Shown here: positions 53,651-61,696 of the stretch, one piece after another | How positions within the stretch are numbered: position 1 is the stretch's first letter | Layout: every line of letters starts with the position of its first letter | DNA from: Plantactinospora sp. BC1 | GTDB lineage: Bacteria; Actinomycetota; Actinomycetes; Mycobacteriales; Micromonosporaceae | Assembly (NCBI RefSeq): GCF_003030345.1 | Contig: NZ_CP028158.1 | Coordinates: forward strand, 434,001 to 498,000 | Direction of reading: 5' to 3' | DNA: 64,000 nt | Notes under the pieces: generated by a model | What the model was told of the DNA's origin: nothing | Database searches by the model: none | The model's input: only the letters and a program-made list of their open reading frames with translations | Translations under genes and position numbers: made by a program

Positions 53651-54951
53651 CGGTCGGCGCCGTCTCCGCCGACCGGCTCGGTGCGGTCTTCTCCGACCAT
53701 CTCGGCGGGATACCGCCGGGGCGGTGGGACGGGTTGGCGGCCGGCCGGCTCTACTCGTCGCGGGACTGGCTCGCGCTCTGTGCCGGCGACGCCGGTGGCA
53801 CCGCCGGCGCCGTCGGCGTGGAGTCGGTCGACGGACGGCTGGCCGCGCTGCCGGTCACCGCGATCACCGCCGAGGGGAACCCGTTCTACCGCTGGTCGGA
53901 GGCGCTGGCCGAGGCCGGCCTGCCGGCGCCGGCACCGGTCGGGATCCTCGCCGGCCAGCGTCGGGGGTACCAGACCCACCTGCTCGTCGAGACCGGCGAG
54001 CGGGCGGTACCGGCGGCCCGGGCCGAGGCCGCGGCCTCGCTGCTCGACCGGCTCGCCGAGCTGCCCGGTGCGGCGGCCCAGGCCGGGCTGCTGGGGGCGC
54101 GACCGCCGGAACACCCGCCCTGCGTCGCGATGTACCTCGACACGGCCGACGTGCTGGCCTTCCGGGCGGCCGGGGTCGGCACCCTACCGGTGCTGCTCCG
54201 GCCGGACGCCTGGATTGCGGTGCCGGCGGGGGGCTGGGACGCCTGGCTGGCGTCCCTGCCCTCGCCGCGCCGGGCCGAACTGGTCCGGCGGGAGAGCCGC
54301 CGGTTCGACCGCGCCGGCTACACCCTGCGGGAGACCTCGCTGCTGGAGAGCCACGCCGTCGCCGCCCGGCTGCTGGCCGGTACCGAGGCCCGGTACGGCC
54401 GGGCGACCACCGCCGCCGCACACGAGGCGTCGCTGCGCCGGCAGGCGACGATGATGGGACCGGCCGCCCGGGTGCTGCTCTGCCTGCGCGACGACGAGCC
54501 GGTCGGCTACGTCTGCTACTACCTGTGGGGCGACACGCTGTTCCTCAGGTCGGCCGGCTTCGACCACGCCCGGCTGGCCAACGCCGCCGAATACTTCAAC
54601 CTGGTCTACTACCTGCCGGTCCGGATCGCGGCCGAGGCCGGGGCGCGACGGATCCACGCCGGCATCGAGGCGTTCGACGCGAAGGCGCTGCGCGGCGCCC
54701 GACTCTCTCCACTGTGGCTGCTGGACCTCTCCGCCGACAGCCCGCTGGCCGGCCGCGACGCGCAGATCCGGGCGTACAACGCCGGCCGGTCCCGGCAGCT
54801 GGTGGAGTCGTCGCGGGCGGTCGCCAAGTCCTGGCGCGGCGGCGTGTCCGGGGTACCCGAGGAGTTCGGGCTGCACGACGGTCTGGACGCCGGGCGGCCG
54901 GACCCGGAACCTGGGACGGAGGCGTCCGGTGACGCCGGTGCTCTCCGCTGA
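53647..54951 (+). CDS. FemAB-like GNAT-fold acyl/aminoacyltransferase
   Basis: 434 residues resembling the FemAB-like/peptidogalycan-recognition family. WLASLPSPRRAELVRRESRRFDRAG is the typical central helix; VLLCLRDDEPVGYVCYYLWGDTLFLRSAGFDHARLANAAEYFNLVYYLPVRIAAEAGARRIHAGIEAFDAKALRGAR is the C-terminal GNAT fold. Fem enzymes add amino acids from aminoacyl-tRNA to amines, and some relatives build natural-product amide bonds the same way. In an operon without NRPS genes it is a candidate peptide-bond former. The donor and acceptor are unknown. Confidence 0.78.
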   Translation: MTVGAVSADRLGAVFSDHLGGIPPGRWDGLAAGRLYSSRDWLALCAGDAGGTAGAVGVESVDGRLAALPVTAITAEGNPFYRWSEALAEAGLPAPAPVGILAGQRRGYQTHLLVETGERAVPAARAEAAASLLDRLAELPGAAAQAGLLGARPPEHPPCVAMYLDTADVLAFRAAGVGTLPVLLRPDAWIAVPAGGWDAWLASLPSPRRAELVRRESRRFDRAGYTLRETSLLESHAVAARLLAGTEARYGRATTAAAHEASLRRQATMMGPAARVLLCLRDDEPVGYVCYYLWGDTLFLRSAGFDHARLANAAEYFNLVYYLPVRIAAEAGARRIHAGIEAFDAKALRGARLSPLWLLDLSADSPLAGRDAQIRAYNAGRSRQLVESSRAVAKSWRGGVSGVPEEFGLHDGLDAGRPDPEPGTEASGDAGALR

Positions 54952-56179
54952 CTTCGGCCGGTTGTGGGCCGCGCAGGCGGTGTCCCAGGTCGCGGCGAAG
55001 AGCGGTCTGCTCGTCCTGCCGCTGCTGGCGGTGCTGCTGCTGGACGCCTCGCCGGGCGAGGTCGGCCTGGTCAACGCCGCGCAGTACGCCCCGGTGTTCG
55101 TGGTGACGCTGCTGGCCGGCGCCTGGCTGGACGGGCGGGCCCGCCGGCCGGCCATGCTGGCCGCGCACCTCGGCCGGGCGCTCCTGCTCGGGCTCGCCGC
55201 GGTCATGGTGCTGGCCGATGCGGTGCACGTGTGGCTGCTCGCGGCGATCGCCCTCCAGGTGGGCTGCCTCACCGCGCTGGCCGACGTCGCCGCGCACACC
55301 TACCTGCCGACCCTGGTACCGGCCGCGTCGCTGCCGGCCGCGAACAGCCGGCTGGAGGCGACCTACTCGGTGACGCAGATCGCCGCGCCGGGGCTGGGCG
55401 GCATCGCCGTCGGCGCGGTCGGCGGCTCGACCCTGCTGGCGTCGCTCGGCGCGACGTACGCCGTCGCCGCGGCCTGCCTGTACCGGATCCGTCAGCCGGA
55501 GCCGCCGGCCGGGCCGACTCGCGGTGCCGGGGCGCTGCGCCGGATCCACGAGGGGGCCCGGTTCACCGCCGGGTCTCCGCCGCTGCGCAGCCTGATGGTC
55601 CAGGCCGCCTGGTTCAACCTCTTCGAACAGGTCATCCTCACGGTGTACCTGGTGCACGCCGTGCGGTTCCTGCACTTCTCGCCGGGGCTGCTGGGCGTGA
55701 CGGTGGCCCTGGGCGCGGTGGGCGCGGTGTGCGGGTCGGCGCTGGCCCGGCGGATCGAGCGGCGGGTCGGCATCCGGGGCACCCTGGTCCGGGGCATGGC
55801 GGTCGCCTCCGCCGCGCCGCTGGCGATCCCGCTGACCGCCCTGCCGACCCCGGTCGCCGCCGCGCTCTGCACCGTGACGTTCCTGGCCTTCGGGTTCGGC
55901 CTGACCGTGTTCAACGTCTACAGCGTGTCGCTGCGCCAGCGGCTCGCCCCGGACCACCTGCTCGGCCGGGTCACCGCGACCTTCCGGTTCGTCACCTTCG
56001 GCACGATCTGGATCGGCGCGTTGGTCGGTGGCGTGGCCGCCGAACTGCTCGGCACCCGGCCGGCCATCGTGCTCGCCGCCGCCGCGCTGCTGCTCGGCTG
56101 GGTCCACTTCGCGATCGTCACCCGGCGGGTCGAACCGACCCTCTGGACGGTCGGCGAGCGGCTGGAGTGTGCGTCGTGA
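54929..56179 (+). CDS. MFS transporter (EntS-like exporter)
   Basis: 416 residues, 12 hydrophobic helices; LWAAQAVSQVAAKSGLLVLPLLAVLLLDASPGEVG, the loop LAGAWLDGRARRPAMLA and RQRLAPDHLLGRVTATFRF follow the EntS/MFS_3 pattern of the three other exporters in the window. The GTG start lies 23 bases inside the FemAB-like gene, and its stop overlaps the ATP-grasp GTG, so it is tightly coupled to biosynthesis. Confidence 0.87.
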   Translation: MTPVLSADFGRLWAAQAVSQVAAKSGLLVLPLLAVLLLDASPGEVGLVNAAQYAPVFVVTLLAGAWLDGRARRPAMLAAHLGRALLLGLAAVMVLADAVHVWLLAAIALQVGCLTALADVAAHTYLPTLVPAASLPAANSRLEATYSVTQIAAPGLGGIAVGAVGGSTLLASLGATYAVAAACLYRIRQPEPPAGPTRGAGALRRIHEGARFTAGSPPLRSLMVQAAWFNLFEQVILTVYLVHAVRFLHFSPGLLGVTVALGAVGAVCGSALARRIERRVGIRGTLVRGMAVASAAPLAIPLTALPTPVAAALCTVTFLAFGFGLTVFNVYSVSLRQRLAPDHLLGRVTATFRFVTFGTIWIGALVGGVAAELLGTRPAIVLAAAALLLGWVHFAIVTRRVEPTLWTVGERLECAS

Positions 56180-57462
56180 GCGCTGCCTCGGGCGTACCGG
56201 CCGTCATCCTGCTCGGCCGGCTGGCCACGCTGGCCCGGCACGCGCGGTTGATCCGCGAGGCGCGCCGCCGGGGGTACGCCCCGATCGCCGTCGTCGGCTA
56301 CGCCGCGGACGCGGCGCGACTGGCCGTCGCCCGGGCCCGACCCGGGCACCCGCTCGCCGACCTGGCGGACGCGGTCGGGGTGCCCGACGCCGCCGTCGAC
56401 ACGGTGGTCGCCGCCGTGCAGCCGGTACTCCGTACCCGCCCGATCGCCGCGGTGCTCTCCACCGGCGAACCGTTCCTGGAACCGGCGGCCGTACTGGCGG
56501 AACTGCTCGACCTGCCCGGTCCGGGCTGGGCCGCGGCCCGGATCTGCCGGAACAAGCTGCTCCAGCGCACCCGCCTGCCGTGGATCTCGCCGCGCTGGCG
56601 GCCGGCGGCACCGCTCGACGTCGACGGGTTCGGCGGGGTCGGGTTCCCGGCGGTGGTGAAGCCGGCCGGCCGGTTCCAGAGTTCCGGGGTCCGGGCGGTA
56701 CGCGACGCGGCCGAGCTGGCCGACGCGCTGGCAGCGCTGCCCGCCGGCGAGACCGTGCTGGTCGAGGAGCGGGTCGACGGGCGCGAGTACTCGGTGGAGG
56801 CCCTGGTCCGCGAGGGCCGGATCATCTGGTCCGGGGTCACCGGCAAGGAGACCAACGAAAACCACCGGGGCAGCTTCTTCACCGAGCTTTCGCACACCAG
56901 TCCGGCCTGCGGGCTGACCGGCCGGGAACACGAGGCGCTGCTCACCGCCAACGCGGAGGTGCTGCGCGGGGTGGACGTGCGCACCGCGATGACGCACGCG
57001 GAGTTCCGGCTGACCGACGACGGGCCGGTGCTGATGGAGGTGGCCGCGCGGGCGCCCGGCGACGGGATCACGCTGATGTGGGAGCTGGCCACCGGCGTAC
57101 CGCTGGAACCGGTCCTGCTCGACCTGGCGCTCGGCGTCCCGACCGGGTATCCGGAGCCCCGCCGCCGGGTGCACCACCGGTACCTGCCGCATCCGCGCGG
57201 CCGGCTGCGGGACGTCGCCGCCGACGTCCCGGTGCACTGGCTGACCCGCGACGACCGCTGGCCGGAACCCGAACCGTCCCCGGCGACGGCACCGCCGCGC
57301 TGTCACGCGGTGCTGGTCAGCCGACTCCCCGGTGACCTGCTCGGCGAGCAGAGCGACTCGACACAGCGCTCGGTGTCGGTGCTGGTCGACGCGCCGTTGG
57401 AGCAGAGCGTCGAGGCGGTGGCGGCGGCAGTCGCGGCCCGGGTACGGGTCGACGTGCAGTGA
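56176..57462 (+). CDS. ATP-grasp ligase (amino acid/peptide ligase type)
   Basis: 428 residues: N-terminal Rossmann-like half (VILLGRLATLARHARLIREARRRG), ATP-grasp core FPAVVKPAGRFQSSGVRAV, hinge VLVEERVDGREYSVEALV, GKETNENHRGSFFTE, and metal-binding HAEFRLTDDGPVLMEVAARAPGDG. The EVAARAPGDG ending is typical of the biotin-carboxylase-like amino-acid ligases of natural-product clusters. It is coupled to the exporter upstream. Together with the FemAB-like gene it gives this operon two independent ways to form amide bonds. Confidence 0.88.
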   Translation: MSAASGVPAVILLGRLATLARHARLIREARRRGYAPIAVVGYAADAARLAVARARPGHPLADLADAVGVPDAAVDTVVAAVQPVLRTRPIAAVLSTGEPFLEPAAVLAELLDLPGPGWAAARICRNKLLQRTRLPWISPRWRPAAPLDVDGFGGVGFPAVVKPAGRFQSSGVRAVRDAAELADALAALPAGETVLVEERVDGREYSVEALVREGRIIWSGVTGKETNENHRGSFFTELSHTSPACGLTGREHEALLTANAEVLRGVDVRTAMTHAEFRLTDDGPVLMEVAARAPGDGITLMWELATGVPLEPVLLDLALGVPTGYPEPRRRVHHRYLPHPRGRLRDVAADVPVHWLTRDDRWPEPEPSPATAPPRCHAVLVSRLPGDLLGEQSDSTQRSVSVLVDAPLEQSVEAVAAAVAARVRVDVQ

Positions 57463-57482
57463 CAACCGATCGGAGAGGAAAC

Positions 57483-58043
57483 ATGGCGAGAGCGTTCGTG
57501 ATAGTCGACGTGCAGAACGACTTCTGCGAAGGGGGCACGTTCGCGGTGCCGGGCGGCACGCGGGTGGCCGGCGACATCACCCGGTACCTGGCCCGCGCCG
57601 CCGGGGACTACGCGGCCGTGGTGGCGATCGCGGACTTCCACTACCCGGAGACGGCCGGCGACCCGCCGCACTGCGTGCTCGGTACCCCGGGCCACGAGTT
57701 CCGGCCGGAGCTGGACCTGAGCCGGGTCTCGTCGGTCTTCGCGAAGGGTGGCGAGCGGGCCGCGTACAGCGCGTTCGAGGGCACCTGCGACGGCAGGTCC
57801 CTCGGCGACTGGCTGATCGACCGGGGCGTCCGAGAACTGGACGTGGCGGGCCTCGCGGCCGACCTGTGCATCCGGGCCACCGCACTGGACGCGGCCGGCA
57901 GGGGCTTCGGTACCCGGGTCTTCACCGACCTCGTCGCCGGGTTCGACCCGGACCGGGTCGCGTCCGCGTACGACGAGATGCGCGCCGCCGGCGTGACGCT
58001 GGTGAGCACCTCGGCGGCCCCGGCGGCGCGGTGGCCGCGGTGA
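57483..58043 (+). CDS. Isochorismatase-like cysteine hydrolase (nicotinamidase type)
   Basis: 186 residues with the catalytic triad: Asp in VDVQNDFCEGG, Lys in SVFAKGG and Cys in GLAADLCIRATALDA. The metal-binding DFHYPE and the pattern HCVLGTPGHEF follow nicotinamidase PncA. GGAGAGG precedes the ATG. Such enzymes hydrolyse amides such as nicotinamide, ureido and carbamoyl groups. In this operon it may unmask an amine or acid in the product; a misplaced housekeeping pncA is the alternative. Confidence 0.87.
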   Translation: MARAFVIVDVQNDFCEGGTFAVPGGTRVAGDITRYLARAAGDYAAVVAIADFHYPETAGDPPHCVLGTPGHEFRPELDLSRVSSVFAKGGERAAYSAFEGTCDGRSLGDWLIDRGVRELDVAGLAADLCIRATALDAAGRGFGTRVFTDLVAGFDPDRVASAYDEMRAAGVTLVSTSAAPAARWPR

Positions 58044-59257
58044 GGCCACGCACCGCCCCGGCGACCCGGGCGGTCCACCCGCCCGACCCGCCCCCGGTAC
58101 TCCAGCGCTCGCCGACGCCGCCGCTGCACCGGGCCACCTCGTACCTCTTCGAGTCCATGGCCGAGTCGCTGGACCTGCGCGCCGGCCGGCGCAGCGGGTA
58201 CGTGTACGGCCGGATCGACAACCCGACCGCCGACGCCTTCGCCACCGCCGTCGCCGAGATGGAGGCCGTGAACGTCGCCGGCCCGGTCGAGGGGCAGGCG
58301 TTCAACTCGGGGATGGCGGCGATCACGGCGGTGATGCTGGCGGTCACCGGCGCGGGTGCGCACGTGGTGGCACCGCGCGACGCGTACGGCGGCACCTACG
58401 GGCTGCTGGACGGCGTGCTCTCCCGGTTCGGTCTGGCCGTCGACTTCGTCGACCCGACCGATCCGGAAGCCGTCCGCGCGGCGATCCGGCCGGAGACCCG
58501 GGTGGTGTTCGCGGAGACCCTGGCGAACCCGACGCTCGCGGTGCCGGAGCTGCCGGTACTGGCCGAACTGGCCCACGCGGCCGGCGCGCTCCTGGTGGTG
58601 GACTCCACCCTGGCCACCCCGGTGCTGTGCCGGCCGCTGGAGCACGGCGCCGACCTGGTCGTGCACTCCGCGACGAAGTACTTCGGCGGGCACAGCGACG
58701 CCGTCGGCGGGGTCGTGGTGGGCCGGCCCGAGCTGATCCGGGAGGTCCGGGCCGCCCGGGTGGCGACCGGCGGGGTGCTCGCGCCGGACCCGGCCTACCT
58801 GCTCCGGCGCGGGCTCAGCACCCTGCCGCTGCGGATGGCCCGGCAGTGCGCGACGGCGGCGACGATCGCCGACGCGATGACCAGGCACGACGCGGTCCTC
58901 CGGGTGGACTATCCCGGCCTCGGCACCCACCCCAGCCACGACCGGGCCAGTCGGCTCTTCGACGACGAGCGGTTCGGCGCGATCGTGACCCTCACCCTCC
59001 GAGGTGGCAAGGAGGCCGGTAGCGTCTTCCTCGACTCGCTCGGACTTGTCGCGATCGGCACCTCCCTCGGCGGCGTCAGCACGGTGGCGCAACACGTCGC
59101 GTCGACGACGCACCGCCAGTTGGATCCGCAGGCGCTGGCGGAGGCCGGCATCGGGGCCGGTACGGTGCGTCTCTCGATCGGCCTGGAGGACCCGGCCGAC
59201 CTGGTCGCGGACCTGCACCGGGCGCTCTGGGCCATCCGAGGCTTTTGGAGGCTGTGA
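58040..59257 (+). CDS. Cystathionine gamma-synthase/methionine gamma-lyase-family PLP enzyme
   Basis: 405 residues of the Cys/Met-metabolism PLP family: YGRIDNPTADAFATAVAEME, SGMAAITAVMLAV, DAYGGTYGLLDGVL, VVDSTLATPVLCRPLEHGADLVVHSATKYFGGHSD with PLP Lys213, and SIGLEDPADLVADL. The N-terminal about 20 residues (RPRTAPATRAVHPPDPPP) are extra and disordered-looking. The GTG overlaps the previous stop. The family performs gamma-replacement or gamma-elimination on O-activated homoserine, forming C-S or C-N bonds or vinylglycine intermediates, which suits construction of an unusual amino acid. Confidence 0.89.
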   Translation: MRPRTAPATRAVHPPDPPPVLQRSPTPPLHRATSYLFESMAESLDLRAGRRSGYVYGRIDNPTADAFATAVAEMEAVNVAGPVEGQAFNSGMAAITAVMLAVTGAGAHVVAPRDAYGGTYGLLDGVLSRFGLAVDFVDPTDPEAVRAAIRPETRVVFAETLANPTLAVPELPVLAELAHAAGALLVVDSTLATPVLCRPLEHGADLVVHSATKYFGGHSDAVGGVVVGRPELIREVRAARVATGGVLAPDPAYLLRRGLSTLPLRMARQCATAATIADAMTRHDAVLRVDYPGLGTHPSHDRASRLFDDERFGAIVTLTLRGGKEAGSVFLDSLGLVAIGTSLGGVSTVAQHVASTTHRQLDPQALAEAGIGAGTVRLSIGLEDPADLVADLHRALWAIRGFWRL

Positions 59258-59832
59258 TGAGTCACAATCCACTGCTGCTCCCCGCCGACCTGCCGGTGCC
59301 GCAGGACGACGGTGCCGCCGACCACCTGCCCGGCCTCCGGATGCCGGCGCTCGCCCTGCCAGCCACCGACGGTGCGGAGATGCGGGTCGACGTGGTACCG
59401 CCGGGCGCCACCCGACTGGTCCTGTACGCGTACCCCCGGACCGGCCGGCCCGGGGTGGAGCCGCCGCCGGGCTGGGACCTCATCCCCGGTGCGCGCGGCT
59501 GCACCCCGCAGTCGTGCGCCTTCCGGGACCACGCGGCGGAGCTGGGCTCGGCCGGTGCGGCGGTCGCCGGGCTGTCGACCCAGGACACCGGGTACCAGCG
59601 AGAGGCGGTGCAGCGGCTGCACCTGCCGTTCCCGTTGCTCAGCGACGTCCACCTGGCGTTGACCCGGGCGCTGCGCCTGCCGACGTTCGAGGTCGCCGGC
59701 GTCACCCTGCTGCGCCGGTTGACCCTCGTGGTCCGGGACGGCGTCGTCGAGCACGTCTTCTACCCGGTCTTCCCGCCGGACCGGCACGCCCGGGTCGTGC
59801 TCGACTGGCTCGCCGGGCACCCGGTGCGCTGA
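59257..59832 (+). CDS. Peroxiredoxin-like thioredoxin-fold protein
   Basis: 191 residues: YAYPRTGRPG, GWDLIPGARGCTPQSCAFRDHAAEL (Cys-x4-Cys as in PrxQ/BCP peroxiredoxins) and LPFPLLSDVHLALTRALRLPTF. The start overlaps the stop of the PLP enzyme by one base. It is the last gene of the operon started at 50166. It may detoxify peroxide released by the oxygenases or handle a thiol intermediate; both are inferences. Confidence 0.86.
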   Translation: MSHNPLLLPADLPVPQDDGAADHLPGLRMPALALPATDGAEMRVDVVPPGATRLVLYAYPRTGRPGVEPPPGWDLIPGARGCTPQSCAFRDHAAELGSAGAAVAGLSTQDTGYQREAVQRLHLPFPLLSDVHLALTRALRLPTFEVAGVTLLRRLTLVVRDGVVEHVFYPVFPPDRHARVVLDWLAGHPVR

Positions 59833-59838
59833 GGCGCC

Positions 59839-59933
59839 GGCTCGCGGTGCTGCCGGTTCGCGGTGCGGCCGGTTCGCGGTGCGGCCGGTTCGCGGTGCGG
59901 CCGGTTCGCGGTGCTGTCGGCTCGCGTGCGGCT
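59839..59933 (+). repeat. 16-bp tandem repeat, six copies
   Basis: The unit GGTTCGCGGTGCGGCC occurs exactly three times in a row (59855-59902), with degenerate copies at 59839-59854, 59903-59918 and 59919-59933. It lies directly after the last gene of the operon in non-coding DNA. The 605-base gap 59833-60437 also contains the two hairpins listed next; no gene was found in it. Confidence 0.85.
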
Positions 59934-59953
59934 GGTTGGTCGGGGCTCGCGCG

Positions 59954-59986
59954 GTCAGCACGGCCGGTTCGACCGGCCGTGCTGAC
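59954..59986 (+). terminator. Perfect 15-bp hairpin terminating the long operon
   Basis: GTCAGCACGGCCGGT (59954-59968) pairs completely with 59972-59986 across a 3-base loop. It is the strongest inverted repeat noticed in the window and lies 122 bases after the peroxiredoxin stop. Confidence 0.75.
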
Positions 59987-60135
59987 CGGTGCCGGCCCTG
60001 GTCGCCGACGACGGCGCGGACGCGCGGCTTCTCGTGCTTCCCGGTGGCCCCGGTGCGGGTCGCCGGGAGGTCGCGGGATCCGATTGTGTCGGAATATCGC
60101 GGCGGAGATCCGCCCACGACCTGGGCAGTAGTGGA

Positions 60136-60160
60136 ATTCTCGTCGCGTTCCGACGAGAAT
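60136..60160. promoter_or_regulatory. 10-bp perfect inverted repeat in the gap before the aspC-like gene
   Basis: ATTCTCGTCG (60136-60145) and CGACGAGAAT (60151-60160) are separated by 5 bases. The arms are not GC-rich, unlike the terminators nearby, so an operator or an RNA structure is as likely as a terminator. The region around it (60085-60240) is noticeably lower in GC. Confidence 0.45.
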
Positions 60161-60437
60161 GCGAGGCGCCGCCCGAGGAGTCCGACGTTTCGGCCCGCGA
60201 TGTCAATTGAATTCGCCGCCCACGGCAATGCCGTGGCGACCGCGCGAATTGGACCTCAGCTCCCTTGTCGACGCCACCCGGCGGGTGGGACGGGTGCCGC
60301 GCCCGCTGCCGGATCCCTTGCCACGGCTGGCCGAACCGCTTCCCGGAGTCCGGTCGGGGATTGACCGCGAAGCCCGTACCACAGGCTCGGCCGGACCGGC
60401 TCGAGTCGTGCCGGAACCCATATGACAGCATGGGCAC

Positions 60438-61634
60438 ATGAGGCGTATATCGGCGCGCGTCAGCGCCATTACCGAGTCGGCAACCCTCGCTGTCGATGCG
60501 CGGGCGAAGGCGATGAAGGCGGCCGGACGGCCGGTCATCCTCTTCGGTGTGGGTGAGCCGGACTTCCCGACCCCCGAATACATTGTCGAGGCGGCTCGAC
60601 AGGCCTGCGGAAATCCCCGATTCCACCGGTACAGCCCCAGCGGAGGTCTGCCCGAACTGCGCGAGGCGGTGGCGGCGAAGACCCTGCGAGACTCCGGCTA
60701 CCGGGTGGACCCGTCGCAGGTCCTGATCACCAATGGCGGGAAGCAGGCGGTGTACGAGGCATTCGCGACCCTGCTCGACCCGGGCGACGAGGTGCTGGTC
60801 GTCTCGCCGTACTGGACGACCTATCCGGAGGCGATCAGGCTCGCCGGTGGCGTCCAGGTGGACGTGGTGACCGACGAGACGAGCGGCTACCTGGCCACCG
60901 TCGAGCAGTTCGAGGCTGCCCGGACGCCCCGCACCAAGGCGCTGCTCTTCGTCTCGCCCTCCAACCCCACCGGGGCGGTCTACCCGCCCGAGCAGGTGGC
61001 CGCGATCGGACGGTGGGCGGCCGAGCACGGCCTGTGGGTGGTGACCGACGAGATCTACGAGCACCTGACCTACGGCGGTGTCACCGCGCCCAGCATCGCG
61101 ACCACCGTGCCGGAGCTCGGCGACCGGGTCGTCGTCCTCAACGGCGTGGCGAAGACCTTCGCGATGACCGGATGGCGGGTCGGCTGGCTCATCGGGCCGA
61201 AAGACGTCGTCAAGGCCGCCACGAACCTGCAGTCGCACGCCACGTCCAACGTCACCAACGTCGCCCAGGCGGCGGCGCTCGCCGCGGTCTCCGGCGACCT
61301 GAGTGCCGTGGCCCAGATGCGTGCCGCCTTCGACCGCCGCCGCCGGACCATGGTGCAGATGCTCAACGGGATTCCCGGGATCGTCTGCCCCGAGCCGCAG
61401 GGCGCCTTCTACGTGTACCCGAGCGTGCGCGGCTTGCTCGGCCGTGAGATCGCGGGCCGCCGGCCGGCGAGCAGTGCCGAGCTGGCGGAGGTGCTGCTCG
61501 AGGAGGCGGAGATCGCGGTGGTGCCGGGCGAGGCGTTCGGTACCCCGGGCTACTTCCGCTTCTCCTACGCGCTCAGCGACGACGACCTGGCCGAGGGGCT
61601 GACCCGGCTCGCCAAGCTGGTCGCGTCGGCCTGA
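60438..61634 (+). CDS. Class I pyridoxal-phosphate aminotransferase (aspartate aminotransferase type)
   Basis: 398 residues: [47 protein letters not shown] and the PLP Lys in [16 protein letters not shown], typical of the I-gamma aspartate aminotransferases. No ribosome site precedes the ATG, but TATGAC at 60421-60426 is placed to act as a -10 for a leaderless or very short-leader mRNA. It is monocistronic with its own promoter and is probably a housekeeping-type enzyme. Converting aspartate and oxaloacetate would also serve the Asp/Asn-using NRPS. Confidence 0.9.
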   Translation: MRRISARVSAITESATLAVDARAKAMKAAGRPVILFGVGEPDFPTPEYIVEAARQACGNPRFHRYSPSGGLPELREAVAAKTLRDSGYRVDPSQVLITNGGKQAVYEAFATLLDPGDEVLVVSPYWTTYPEAIRLAGGVQVDVVTDETSGYLATVEQFEAARTPRTKALLFVSPSNPTGAVYPPEQVAAIGRWAAEHGLWVVTDEIYEHLTYGGVTAPSIATTVPELGDRVVVLNGVAKTFAMTGWRVGWLIGPKDVVKAATNLQSHATSNVTNVAQAAALAAVSGDLSAVAQMRAAFDRRRRTMVQMLNGIPGIVCPEPQGAFYVYPSVRGLLGREIAGRRPASSAELAEVLLEEAEIAVVPGEAFGTPGYFRFSYALSDDDLAEGLTRLAKLVASA

Positions 61635-61646
61635 TGCCCGTGCTGT

Positions 61647-61696
61647 CGTGATCGTCCGTGGACGCCAGCGGTGTCCGGCGTCGACGGACGATCACG
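61647..61696. terminator. Bidirectional hairpin between convergent aspC-like and NRPS genes
   Basis: CGTGATCGTCCGT (61647-61659) pairs with 61684-61696; after one G-G mismatch, GACGCC (61661-61666) pairs with GGCGTC (61677-61682). The 19 pairs in total fill the gap between the two stops and abut the NRPS stop codon. Confidence 0.72.

Noticed and set aside
59839-59933. Possible CRISPR-like array
   Set aside because: The 16-bp units are directly adjacent without spacers, and no cas genes are present.
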